A stretch of 64,000 nt of DNA, from assembly GCF_002237365.1 (NCBI RefSeq), contig NZ_NMUO01000006.1, positions 1 to 64,000 on the forward strand, given 5' to 3'. The notes beneath the pieces are model-generated. The model ran no database searches, was not told the DNA's origin, and saw only the letters and a program-made list of their open reading frames with translations. This DNA comes from Zobellella denitrificans (lineage in GTDB: Bacteria; Pseudomonadota; Gammaproteobacteria; Enterobacterales; Aeromonadaceae). The position numbers and the translations under genes are program-made. Positions 1-7,662 of this stretch are shown piece by piece. Position 1 is the stretch's first letter, and every line of letters starts with the position of its first letter.

Positions 1-83
1 GGTGAAGTGAGCCACGCTTTGCCGATATCAGCCTGTACCCGCCCACCTTGCCTCACCCCGCCTTGCGCTACCCAGCGCCCATA

Positions 84-109
84 AAAAAGGAGCCTTTCGG
101 CTCCTTTTT
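84..109. terminator. Bidirectional intrinsic terminator downstream of aroG
   Basis: An 11-bp perfect stem (84-94 with 99-109) closes a TTTC tetraloop. It has an A-run on the left and a T-run on the right, so it can terminate transcription in both directions. It lies 60 bp past the aroG stop codon and would also end any gene entering from the left. Bases 1-83 hold no recognisable gene. Confidence 0.85.
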
Positions 110-168
110 GCTATCGGGCCGGGGGAATTGCTCACGCCTCCCCCCTCACGCCTCCGCGCCCAATCCAC

Positions 169-1230
169 TCAGGCCTGGCGGCGGGCGGTGACCGCCTCCG
201 CCAGTTGGGCCAGCAGGGCCTCGGTATCTTCCCAGCCGATACAGGCGTCGGTGATGCTCTGGCCGAAGGTCAACGGCTTGCCTTCCTCCAGATCCTGGCG
301 TCCGGCCACCAGGTGACTTTCCACCATCACCCCCATGATGGCCTGCTGGCCGGCGGCCAACTGACCACAGACGTCCTCGCACACCACCATCTGGCGCTGG
401 TACTGCTTGCTGCTGTTGGCGTGGCTGAAGTCGATCATCAGTTTCTGCGGCAGGCCGGCCTTGGCCAGCCCATCGCACACCGCCGCCACATGCTCGGCAC
501 TGTAGTTCGGCTCCTTGCCGCCCCGCAGTATGATATGGCAGTCCGGGTTGCCGGCGGTGGCGACGATGGCGGAGTGGCCGTACTTGGTCACCGACAGGAA
601 GTGATGCGAAGCGCTGGCGGCGCCGATGGCGTCCACCGCCACCTTGATGGTGCCGTCGGTACCGTTCTTGAAGCCCACCGGACAGGACAGGCCGGAGGCC
701 AGCTCCCGGTGCACCTGGGACTCGGTGGTGCGCGCGCCGATGGCGCCCCAGCTCATCAGATCCGCCACGTACTGGGGCGTGATCATGTCGAGGAACTCGC
801 TGGCGGTGGGCAGGCCCAGATCGTTCAGATCCAGCAGCAACTTGCGGCCGATGCGCAGGCCGTCGTTGATCTGGAAGCTGTTGTCCAGGTAGGGGTCGTT
901 GATCAGCCCCTTCCAGCCCACCGTGGTGCGCGGTTTCTCGAAATAGACCCGCATCACGATTTCGAGCCGGTCGGCGTACTTGTCGCGCAGCGGCTTGAGG
1001 CGCTTGCCGTATTCCACCGCCGCCGCCGGATCGTGGATGGAGCAGGGCCCGATCACCACCAGCAGGCGGTCGTCCTCGCCGGTGAGGATGCGGTGAATGG
1101 CCTGGCGGGATTCGAACACCGTGGTCGAGGCGGTATCGGTGGCCGGGGATTTCTCCAGCACCGCTATCGGCGGCAGCAGTTCTTTGATCTCGTTGATGCG
1201 GATATCGTCGGTTTGAAAATGCATGGGCAA
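169..1230 (-). CDS. aroG: 3-deoxy-7-phosphoheptulonate (DAHP) synthase, AroG type
   Basis: This enzyme catalyses the first committed step of aromatic amino-acid synthesis, condensing phosphoenolpyruvate with erythrose 4-phosphate in the cytosol. The 353-residue protein matches the class I (AroG/F/H) family along its length. Hallmarks include LLVVIGPCSIHDP near residue 60, KPRTTVGWKGLINDP near 100, GAIGARTTESQVHRELASG near 155 and DFSHANSSKQ near 265. The N-terminus, with an xDDIRINEIKELLPP motif, is closer to E. coli AroG (phenylalanine-sensitive) than to AroF or AroH. The isozyme call is my inference from memory of those sequences. The gene stands alone on the minus strand and ends at a strong terminator. 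A Fur box lies about 165 bp upstream, nearer to the divergent DUF2061 gene. Confidence 0.93.
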   Translation of the reverse strand: MPMHFQTDDIRINEIKELLPPIAVLEKSPATDTASTTVFESRQAIHRILTGEDDRLLVVIGPCSIHDPAAAVEYGKRLKPLRDKYADRLEIVMRVYFEKPRTTVGWKGLINDPYLDNSFQINDGLRIGRKLLLDLNDLGLPTASEFLDMITPQYVADLMSWGAIGARTTESQVHRELASGLSCPVGFKNGTDGTIKVAVDAIGAASASHHFLSVTKYGHSAIVATAGNPDCHIILRGGKEPNYSAEHVAAVCDGLAKAGLPQKLMIDFSHANSSKQYQRQMVVCEDVCGQLAAGQQAIMGVMVESHLVAGRQDLEEGKPLTFGQSITDACIGWEDTEALLAQLAEAVTARRQA

Positions 1231-1394
1231 CCCTGATTGCTTTGGTCGAGCCAGCGCTCGTTGTTATCGGAAAAGACTGAATTCAATCTATCCCGAGCAA
1301 GGGCCGGCTGTAAACGCCCGATTGCCCGCAGAGGCCAATTGTCTGATAGGAATGGCCGATAAATTCGATAGCGAAGAACCTCTGGATAAATTAC

Positions 1395-1409
1395 TGATAA
1401 TCATTATCA
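1395..1409. promoter_or_regulatory. Fur box upstream of the DUF2061 gene
   Basis: The 15 bases TGATAATCATTATCA form a perfect palindrome around a central C and match the classical 7-1-7 Fur core (TGATAATNATTATCA). A further ATTTAA-type hexamer follows, giving the three-hexamer Fur pattern. The site ends 32 bp before the ATG at 1442, where it would cover a promoter. It sits 165 bp from the divergent aroG start. Iron-dependent repression of the downstream gene is an inference. Confidence 0.75.
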
Positions 1410-1441
1410 TTTAAATCATATTCCAGCCGGAGAACGCCATC

Positions 1442-1651
1442 ATGTACAAGACCATCACCTTTGCCCTCGTGCACTTTACCGTTGCCTTCACCGTGGCCTG
1501 GCTGCTGTCCGGCGATGTGCTGGTCGGCGGCCTCATCGCCCTGGTCGAGCCCATGGTCAACACCGTCGCCTACTTCTTCCATGAAAAGGCGTGGAGCAAA
1601 TTCGGCCGCCGTCGCCGCTTTCAGCTGGACAACCAGGGCCTTGGGGTGTGA
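1442..1651 (+). CDS. DUF2061 family small inner-membrane protein
   Basis: This 69-residue protein has two hydrophobic stretches (about residues 3-22 and 26-44) followed by a basic tail with the motif FHEKAWSKFGRRR. That is the usual form of the DUF2061 family, small membrane proteins of unknown function. The ATG at 1442 follows a CGGAGAAC ribosome-binding sequence. The gene is preceded by a strong Fur box, so it may be iron-responsive. Family membership is recognised from the sequence pattern. No biochemical role is known to me. Confidence 0.75.
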   Translation: MYKTITFALVHFTVAFTVAWLLSGDVLVGGLIALVEPMVNTVAYFFHEKAWSKFGRRRRFQLDNQGLGV

Positions 1652-1684
1652 ACATGCGGGAAAAACACCGGACGAGACAGCACC

Positions 1685-2086
1685 ATGAGCTATACCCTCA
1701 GCGCCGCCGACAAGGCGGCCGCCCAGACCATGCGGGACGATGAACGCTTCAACCATTTCGTGGCCCGGGTGTGCGAACACCAGGAACTGTGGATCCTCAC
1801 CGACGAGCACGGCTGCATGATGCTGACCTCGGACGACGACGAGGACTGCATCCCGGTCTGGCCCCACCCCGACTACGCCCGGGACTGGGCGGTGGACGAC
1901 TGGAGCCAGTGCAAGCCCGAGGCCATCAGCCTCCAGGTGTGGCTGGCCCGCTGGGTACCCGGCATGGAAGAAGACGAACTGCTGGTGGCGGTGTTCCCCA
2001 CCGCCGACGCCACCGGGGTGGTGGTCGATCCCTACGAGCTGAAAGACGCCATCGAGCGCAAGCAGGCATTGGGGCGGCGCAACTGA
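1685..2086 (+). CDS. DUF2750 domain-containing protein
   Basis: This is a 133-residue, acidic, soluble protein with no signal peptide. The order of motifs fits DUF2750: an N-terminal R-Y/F-x-x-F-V segment ([17 protein letters not shown]), then [31 protein letters not shown]. The function of the family is unknown. The gene follows the DUF2061 gene by 33 bases, and its TGA stop overlaps the ATG of yaiI by one base (TGATG). The two are therefore almost certainly translationally coupled, and all three small genes may form one transcript. Confidence 0.75.
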   Translation: MSYTLSAADKAAAQTMRDDERFNHFVARVCEHQELWILTDEHGCMMLTSDDDEDCIPVWPHPDYARDWAVDDWSQCKPEAISLQVWLARWVPGMEEDELLVAVFPTADATGVVVDPYELKDAIERKQALGRRN

Positions 2087-2526
2087 TGCAGCTCTGGGTC
2101 GATGCGGACGCCTGCCCCAGGGTCATCCGCGACATTCTGTTCCGCGCCGCCGAGCGCACCCAAACCCCGCTCATCCTGGTGGCCAACCACCCCCTGCCCC
2201 TGCCCGCCTCCCGGCTGGTCAGGCAGGTACAGGTGGCCAAGGGCTTCGATATCGCCGACAACGAAATCGTGGCCCGGCTCGAGCCCGGCGATATCCTCAT
2301 TACCAGCGATATCCCGCTGGCCGCCGAGGCCCTGGACAAGGGCGCCCGGGTGCTGAGCCCGCGCGGCGAGCGCTTCGATCCGGGCACCATCCGGGCCAAG
2401 CTGACCATGCGCGATTTTATGGAGACCCTGCGTGCCAGCGGGGTCCAGACCGGCGGCCCGCCCAGCCTGAGCCCCGCCGACCGCCAGGCCTTCGCCAACC
2501 AACTGGATCAACTGCTGCGCCAGTAA
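2086..2526 (+). CDS. yaiI: YaiI/YqxD family protein (UPF0178, DUF188)
   Basis: The 146-residue protein starts [19 protein letters not shown] and contains the conserved [13 protein letters not shown] segment near residue 72 and MRDFMETLR near 108. These are the signature blocks of UPF0178 (DUF188). The fold is thought to be NYN/PIN-like with an acidic metal site, which fits the aspartates in VDADACP and TSDIP, but no substrate is established. The start at 2086 is fixed by homology and by the one-base overlap with the preceding stop. The C-terminal region is rich in Ser/Pro and then Gln. Confidence 0.87.
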   Translation: MQLWVDADACPRVIRDILFRAAERTQTPLILVANHPLPLPASRLVRQVQVAKGFDIADNEIVARLEPGDILITSDIPLAAEALDKGARVLSPRGERFDPGTIRAKLTMRDFMETLRASGVQTGGPPSLSPADRQAFANQLDQLLRQ

Positions 2527-2609
2527 TTGCCTGAAGGCCGCGCCCGGCCGGCTGTGTCGCTCGCCGGCCGGGCTTACACTGCCGACCCCGAACCTCCTGG
2601 AGATGTACC

Positions 2610-3152
2610 ATGTTCAAGCCCCTTGTTGTCCTCTTTTCCCTGCTGCTGAGTGCCTGCGCCGGCATCAGCCAGTACAGCGTGGCGGAGAGCGAGATAGAAA
2701 GATCCCTCTACACCCTGCTGGAAGAGCAGGCGCCGCGCTTTACCCAGGGCCTGGTGCAGACCCGGGTCGACAACCTGGATCTGCAGATAGGCCCCGACAA
2801 CCGCCAGGTGGTGCGCCTGAACCTCAAGGGGGAAACCGCCCTCAACGCCCTGGTGGCCCGCTTCCCCGCCCAGCTCGATCTGGCGATAGAGGGCCGGCCG
2901 GTGTACGACCGCCAGCAGAACGCCATCTTTATCCGCGATCTCAACCTGCTGCAGAGCAAGGTGGATGCCTTCGGCTACCAGGGCGACATGGCCGCCGCTT
3001 CCGCCGGCATGATGCAGCTGGTGCGCGCCGTGCTCGAGAACCAGCCGGTCTACCGGCTCGACGACAGCCGCTACGGCTGGCTGAAGACGGTGCCGGTGGC
3101 CATGGACATCCAGCCCGGCCGGCTGGTGTTCAGCCCCCGCTTCAGCGACTAG
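2610..3152 (+). CDS. DUF1439 lipoprotein, YceB-like
   Basis: This 180-residue envelope lipoprotein has a signal peptide (residues 1-15) ending in a clear lipobox LLSAC, with Cys16 as the lipidation site. The mature part follows the DUF1439/YceB pattern: ISQYSVAESEIERSL just after the Cys, a central NLDLQIGP...VRLNLKGET block, then PVYDRQQNAIFIRDLNL near residue 100. A single-copy outer-membrane lipoprotein role is likely by analogy with E. coli YceB, whose function is not settled. The ribosome-binding site CTGGAG precedes the ATG at 2610. It is probably monocistronic. Confidence 0.8.
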   Translation: MFKPLVVLFSLLLSACAGISQYSVAESEIERSLYTLLEEQAPRFTQGLVQTRVDNLDLQIGPDNRQVVRLNLKGETALNALVARFPAQLDLAIEGRPVYDRQQNAIFIRDLNLLQSKVDAFGYQGDMAAASAGMMQLVRAVLENQPVYRLDDSRYGWLKTVPVAMDIQPGRLVFSPRFSD

Positions 3153-3274
3153 CTGGTTGCTGGACTGGCAGGATTTTCCACAGTCCGATCTCTGGTCTTT
3201 CTCCCAAAATGGCGTACATTATGGGCAGTCGATAAAGATACACAGGCAGGTGTCCTATCAATACTGTAGTCTTA

Positions 3275-3877
3275 ATGGTGTTTATCCCCACCTTTTTCTT
3301 CGTGTCGGTGACCCCCGGCATGTGCATGACCCTGGCCCTGTCGCTCGGCATGACGGTGGGCGTGCGGCGGGCGCTGTGGATGATGCTGGGCGAGCTGGTC
3401 GGGGTGGGCCTGGTGGCCTGCCTGGCGGTGATCGGGGTGGCCGCCCTGATGCTGCAATATCCCCAGCTGTTCCTGCTGCTCAAGTATGGCGGCGGCCTCT
3501 ACCTGGCCTGGCTCGGCATCCAGCTGTGGCGCTCCAAGGGCAAGCTGGCCCTGAGCCCGGTGGATGCCGGCCCGCGCCATATCCCAATCCCCACCCTGGT
3601 CAGCCAGGGCTTTATCACCGCCATCGCCAATCCCAAGGGCTGGGCCTTCTTCATCGCCCTGCTGCCGCCGTTTATCAACAACCAGGCGCCCCTGGCCGGC
3701 CAGCTGGTCACCCTGGTGGCCATCATACTGCTGCTGGAGTTCCTCTGCCTGCTGCTCTACGCCAGCGGCGGCCGGACCCTGAGCCGGGTATTGATGCAGA
3801 AAGGCAAGGTGCAGTTGATGAACCGCATCGCCGGCTCCCTGATGCTGGGCGTGGCCCTGTGGCTGGCGGCCGGTTGA
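3275..3877 (+). CDS. LysE/RhtB family amino-acid exporter
   Basis: This is a 200-residue inner-membrane protein with about five to six transmembrane segments. It begins in the family's first helix, with the usual S-V-T-P-G-M pattern (residues 10-16), then GMTVGVRRALWMMLGEL and FITAIANPKGWAFF near 115. These are hallmarks of the LysE/RhtB translocators, which export amino acids or related small molecules. The substrate cannot be read from sequence. The start is uncertain: the frame stays open upstream of the ATG at 3275 (codons for INTVVL precede it) but has no ATG, GTG or TTG placed better, so the listed N-terminus may be a few residues short. Confidence 0.85.
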   Translation: MVFIPTFFFVSVTPGMCMTLALSLGMTVGVRRALWMMLGELVGVGLVACLAVIGVAALMLQYPQLFLLLKYGGGLYLAWLGIQLWRSKGKLALSPVDAGPRHIPIPTLVSQGFITAIANPKGWAFFIALLPPFINNQAPLAGQLVTLVAIILLLEFLCLLLYASGGRTLSRVLMQKGKVQLMNRIAGSLMLGVALWLAAG

Positions 3878-3905
3878 CGCGGAAACAGCCGCTGGCCCTG
3901 TTGTC

Positions 3906-4150
3906 ATTAACTGTTCCGAACAGTAAATCACTGCCGGCAACGGCCGGGTGCTGCTAAGCAGACCCTCCGCGCCAGGGATGGCGCGGCGGAGCCCCCAGGG
4001 GCGAGCTTGTCTCGCCAGGACGAGCTGTTTCAGCCTGACCGAACATCCAGTGAATGTTCGCAGCAGGCTGAAACAGTGAGTGGCGTGTCTTCACGGCGTG
4101 TCTGCGTGCGGGGCCCGGTCGATGTAGCACTATTAGGATCAGTTATTTAG
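3906..4150. repeat. Structured intergenic repeat, copy D
   Basis: This 245-bp element fills most of the 3878-4216 gap. Its ends are imperfect inverted repeats (ATTAACTGTTCC at left, GGATCAGTTATTTAG at right), the same end class as copies E and F. Read on the minus strand its core matches copy E, including the hairpin with arms GCGCC and GGCGC (3970-3985). It carries an extra module of about 80 bp (about 4000-4081) with its own 10-bp stem (TTTCAGCCTG with CAGGCTGAAA). Copy C at 60.7 kb carries the same module with 7 differences in 64 aligned bases. No ORF or transposase is present. Confidence 0.8.
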
Positions 4151-4216
4151 CTGTGTCGGGAATAGCGATTGACGCCGCTATTTTGTAAGCTTGCGTTAAC
4201 CGACCGGAGACCCTTA

Positions 4217-6268
4217 GTGAACAGAATCCTTGCCCTGCTGTTGCTGCTGCTCCTGCCGCAGCCCCCGCTGCTCGCCGCCGACACCGGCTGGCTGCAGGCC
4301 CCCGAACACCCGCCGGTGCAGGTGCGGCTGGGGCAGACCGGCCCCTTCGATGCCGCCGCCGCTCACTACCCGGCCCTGCTGCAGGTCCGCCTGGCCGACG
4401 ACTGGAAAACCTACTGGCGTTCCCCCGGCGAAGGCGGCATCGCCCCCCGGCTGGACTGGCAGTCGTCCGGCAACCTGCTCGGCCTCGACTGGCAGTGGCC
4501 CCTGCCCGAACGCTTCACCCTGCTCGGGGTGGAGACCCAGGGCTACCAGCATGACGTGGATTTCCCCCTGCAGCTGACGCCGGCCGATGGCACCCTGCCG
4601 GTGCGACTCGACGCTACCCTCACCCTGCCGAGCTGCACCACCATCTGTGTGCTCACCGACTATCACCTGCAGCTGGATCTGGATCCGGATGCTGTCGTTG
4701 CCGACGAAACCCTCTACCACCGCTATCAGCAGGCGGTGTCCCGGGTGCCCAGGCCCGCCAGCCTGGTACAGGTACGGCAGCTGGTGTGGGACAAGGCACA
4801 ACAACAGTTGGCGGTCAGCCTGCACAACCCCCGCGGCTGGCAACGGCCGGCGGTGTTCGTGGACGAGCTGGACAACGGCATCTTCAGCCAGCCCCGGCTC
4901 AAGGTCGAGGGCGAACGGCTGGAAGCCCGCTTCAGGGTCGGCAGCTGGGATCCGGCGCTGGACCTGGATGGCCAGGTGGTGGTGATCACCGCCACCGACG
5001 AGGGCCTGGCGGAAGAGCTGGCCGGGCAGATCGAAGCCGGCGTGCTGCCGCCCGCCGCCGCCCGCGCTCCCCTGCCCCTGGTCTTGCTCTACGCCCTGCT
5101 CGGCGGCCTGGTGCTCAACATCATGCCCTGCGTGCTGCCGGTGCTGGGACTCAAGCTCAACGGCCTGTTGCTGGGCCACCGCTCCCGGGCCGACGTGCGC
5201 CGCCCGCTGCTGCTGTCCGCCGCCGGCATACTGCTGTCGTTCTGGCTGCTGGCCGCCTTTATGCTGGCCCTGACCTGGTCCGGCGCCCAGCTCGGCTGGG
5301 GCATCCAGTTCCAGCAGCCCGGCTTTATCGGCTTTATGCTGCTGGTCACCGCCCTGTTCTCCCTCAACCTGTTCGGCCTGTTCGAGCTGCGCCTGCCCGC
5401 CACCATGAACACTTGGCTGGCAACCCGCCCCGGCCATGGCCACGGCGGCCACCTGCTGCAGGGCATGTTCGCCACCCTGCTCGCCACCCCCTGCAGCGCG
5501 CCCTTCCTGGGCACGGCGGTGGCGGTGGCCCTGGCCTCCTCGCCCCTGGTGCTGATCGCCATCTTCACCGGTCTGGGAGTGGGCATGGCCCTGCCCTGGC
5601 TGCTGCTGGCCCTGTTCCCCGGCTTTATCCGGCTGCTGCCCAGGCCCGGCCCCTGGATGCTGAGGGTGAAGTGGCTGTTCGGGCTGATGCTGCTGGCCAC
5701 CAGCCTGTGGCTGCTGTCCCTGCTCAGACCCGCCATCGGCTCCCCCGCCAGCCTGGCACTGCTGGTGCTGCTGGCGCTGCTGGCGCTGGGCTCCCTGCTG
5801 CGCCGCCACGGCGCCCGGGGGCTCGTCTTCGGGCTGGCCGGCCTGCTGCTGCTCGGTGCCCTGGGCGGCAGCCTGGCCCTGGTCACCCAGTCCCTCTGGG
5901 TCAGCCCGGTCAAGGATGAGCTGGCCTGGCAGCCGCTGGATCCCGCCCGCATCGCGCAGGAAGTGGCGGCGGGCAGGCGGGTGTTCGTGGACATCACCGC
6001 CGACTGGTGTATCACCTGCCAGGCCAACAAGATAGGAGTCTTGCTGCGGGAGCCGGTCTATGGTGCCCTGCAGCAGGAAGACATGGTGCTGATGCGCGGC
6101 GACTGGACCCGTCCCGACGGCATGATCACCGACTACCTGCGCCAGCACGGCCGGGCCGGCATCCCCTTCAACCAGGTATTCGGCCCCGGCCTGCCCCGGG
6201 GACGGGAGCTGGAGGTGCTGCTCACCACCAACCAGGTGATGGACGCCCTCGCCGAGGCGCGGCAATGA
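4217..6268 (+). CDS. scsB: ScsB-like protein-disulfide reductase (DsbD superfamily)
   Basis: This inner-membrane protein probably carries electrons from cytosolic thioredoxin to periplasmic thiol proteins. The 683 residues start with a signal peptide (1-20). A periplasmic N-domain follows, with Cys140 and Cys144 and a DDWKTYWRSPGEGG block typical of ScsB/COG4233. A core of about eight transmembrane helices has its redox pair at Cys305 (NIMPCVLPV) and Cys426 (TPCSAPFLGT). A C-terminal thioredoxin domain carries the CITC motif at Cys598-Cys601. The N-domain favours ScsB over classical DsbD. I chose GTG 4217 because a GGAGA sequence lies six bases upstream and the signal peptide begins there; an in-frame ATG at 4169 lacks both. 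Its stop overlaps the next gene by four bases (ATGA). Confidence 0.85.
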   Translation: MNRILALLLLLLLPQPPLLAADTGWLQAPEHPPVQVRLGQTGPFDAAAAHYPALLQVRLADDWKTYWRSPGEGGIAPRLDWQSSGNLLGLDWQWPLPERFTLLGVETQGYQHDVDFPLQLTPADGTLPVRLDATLTLPSCTTICVLTDYHLQLDLDPDAVVADETLYHRYQQAVSRVPRPASLVQVRQLVWDKAQQQLAVSLHNPRGWQRPAVFVDELDNGIFSQPRLKVEGERLEARFRVGSWDPALDLDGQVVVITATDEGLAEELAGQIEAGVLPPAAARAPLPLVLLYALLGGLVLNIMPCVLPVLGLKLNGLLLGHRSRADVRRPLLLSAAGILLSFWLLAAFMLALTWSGAQLGWGIQFQQPGFIGFMLLVTALFSLNLFGLFELRLPATMNTWLATRPGHGHGGHLLQGMFATLLATPCSAPFLGTAVAVALASSPLVLIAIFTGLGVGMALPWLLLALFPGFIRLLPRPGPWMLRVKWLFGLMLLATSLWLLSLLRPAIGSPASLALLVLLALLALGSLLRRHGARGLVFGLAGLLLLGALGGSLALVTQSLWVSPVKDELAWQPLDPARIAQEVAAGRRVFVDITADWCITCQANKIGVLLREPVYGALQQEDMVLMRGDWTRPDGMITDYLRQHGRAGIPFNQVFGPGLPRGRELEVLLTTNQVMDALAEARQ

Positions 6269-6771
6269 GCCGGCCTTGGCGAAAGCGGCTGCGCTCCGCC
6301 ATCGGCTATTTGCTGTTGCTGGCGGTGGTGGTGACGGCAGTGGATCTGTGGCGCAGCCGGGACATGCCGACGGCGCTGGCGGTGCTCGGCCCCCTGGCCA
6401 TTCTGGGGGGAGAGGAAGTGGATCTGGCCGAACTCAGCCGGGAAGAGCCGGTGCTGATCTATGTATGGGCCAGCTGGTGCGGGGTCTGCCGGTTCGTCTC
6501 CCCCATGGTCAACCTGGTGGGCGCACCCGTGGTCAGCATCGCCATCGCCTCGGGCCCGGACGCCCGGGTGGCAGGCTACCTGGCCCACCACGGTTACGAC
6601 TTTGCGGTGGTCAACGACGAGCATAACATCCTGGCCCGCCGGCTCGGCATCCAGATCACCCCCACCCTGCTGGTGGCAACCAAAGGGGAACTCAAGTATG
6701 CCACCACCGGCTTTACCACCCTGCCGGGCATGTACCTGCGGCTGTGGCTGGCACGCCTTGGCCGGGATTAG
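6265..6771 (+). CDS. scsD: ScsD-like membrane-anchored thioredoxin
   Basis: This 168-residue protein has one N-terminal transmembrane segment (about residues 12-28) and a periplasmic thioredoxin/TlpA-like domain. The active site is WASWCGVC (Cys72, Cys75), and a cis-proline loop QITPTLL lies near residue 133. It is the natural partner of the upstream ScsB-like reductase, and the ATGA overlap shows translational coupling. In the enteric scsABCD cluster scsC lies between scsB and scsD. Here it is absent, but a ScsC-like protein is encoded at 60.9-61.6 kb. The Scs system is linked to copper and redox stress; that role here is inferred. Confidence 0.82.
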   Translation: MSRPWRKRLRSAIGYLLLLAVVVTAVDLWRSRDMPTALAVLGPLAILGGEEVDLAELSREEPVLIYVWASWCGVCRFVSPMVNLVGAPVVSIAIASGPDARVAGYLAHHGYDFAVVNDEHNILARRLGIQITPTLLVATKGELKYATTGFTTLPGMYLRLWLARLGRD

Positions 6772-6788
6772 GGACTGGAAGCTGGAAG

Positions 6789-7151
6789 CCTGGCTCTTGG
6801 TCACAAGTTTCTATTGACTTTCGATCAGACAAAACATCGGCCAAAGCGCACAGCTCCTCCGGCACGCCGTGAATCCGTCCCTGGAGGCTCCGCCGCGCCC
6901 TCCCTGGCGCGGAGGGCCGGCGGAGCTGCGCCCTTTGCCCTCCCTGTCGCCCCGCAGCCACCTGTTGGCACCACCTTCAGGCGGTAGCGGGGCTGGCAAG
7001 AGGCAACAGGGATGGCCTCCGCCGACCGTCACCTGCCAGGGATGGCAGGTGCGAGCGTACAGGGATGTATTCACAGCGTGTCGGCGGAGGTGGCCCTGTT
7101 GCCTCTTATCTGCGTCAAATCAGACAGTCGGACTTGTGACCAAGAGTCAGG
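6789..7151. repeat. Structured intergenic repeat, copy A
   Basis: This 363-bp element fills the gap between the convergent scsD and Cys4 genes (6772-7189). Its ends are 20-bp inverted repeats with one mismatch (CCTGGCTCTTGGTCACAAGT at left). The core holds two large stems. The first pairs 6842-6862 with 6917-6937 (18 of 21). The second pairs about 7000-7026 with 7080-7105 and is capped by a hairpin with loop AGGGAT (7031-7050). The core matches copies B and C closely, but the ends do not. The 8-mer GCTGGAAG lies directly outside both ends (6781-6788 and 7151-7158). Confidence 0.85.
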
Positions 7152-7189
7152 CTGGAAGCTGGGAAGAATAACATCCCAGGCCCCCACGC

Positions 7190-7618
7190 TTAAAACAGGA
7201 CCCGCCGGCCCTTGATGCAGTCCCGGCACACCGGCTCGCCCTGCAGGGAGCCGAGCATTTCGGGCGCACAGTGCTTGCCGCAACTGCTGCACTCCCGGAA
7301 CGACTTGAGCCGCAGCGCTATGGTGTCCTCCACCAGCGCCAGCAATTGCTCCAGGCTGCCGTTATGCTCCTCCACCACTCCCTGGGAGCGGGGCTTGGCG
7401 GTGTGGATATCGTGATGGCGCCATTCCATGGCCGGTAGCAGTACTTCCGCCCTGTCGTGCTGAAAGGAAACGATGGCCAGGGTCGGCTCACCGATAAACA
7501 GCGTCTGCGCCCCCCGTACCGGGTAGGACAGACGGGTCTTCAGGTGCTGTCGCCACGACTCCAGCGTCGGCGACAGCGGCATCGCCAGCAGCAGGGCATC
7601 CAGCAGCTTGGATGGCAT
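7190..7618 (-). CDS. Hypothetical protein with C-terminal Cys4 zinc-ribbon motif
   Basis: I do not recognise this 142-residue soluble protein. Residues 1-105 form a mixed helical/strand region with a Leu-rich N-terminus. Residues 110-134 hold two CxxC pairs (Cys110/Cys113 and Cys131/Cys134, plus Cys117) spaced as in a small zinc ribbon. The codon pattern and GC content resemble its neighbours. It lies 44 bp downstream of proA on the same strand and could share that transcript. The start at 7618 follows a GAGGGGGATG sequence, so it has a good ribosome-binding site. A regulatory or adaptor role is possible but cannot be shown. Confidence 0.65.
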   Translation of the reverse strand: MPSKLLDALLLAMPLSPTLESWRQHLKTRLSYPVRGAQTLFIGEPTLAIVSFQHDRAEVLLPAMEWRHHDIHTAKPRSQGVVEEHNGSLEQLLALVEDTIALRLKSFRECSSCGKHCAPEMLGSLQGEPVCRDCIKGRRVLF

Positions 7619-7662
7619 AACATCCCCCTCTCAATCTCGCCCCGGCCGGGCCGGGGCAGCCG

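Noticed and set aside
3906-4150. CRISPR array or integron attC interpretation of the hairpin repeats
   Set aside because: The copies are dispersed singly, with no regular spacers, no cas genes, no integron integrase and no attC core site (GTTRRRY) arrangement.
6811-7292. Short ORFs inside repeat copies A, B and C
   Set aside because: They arise from palindromic GC-rich sequence, occur on both strands in parallel and are not conserved in frame between copies.
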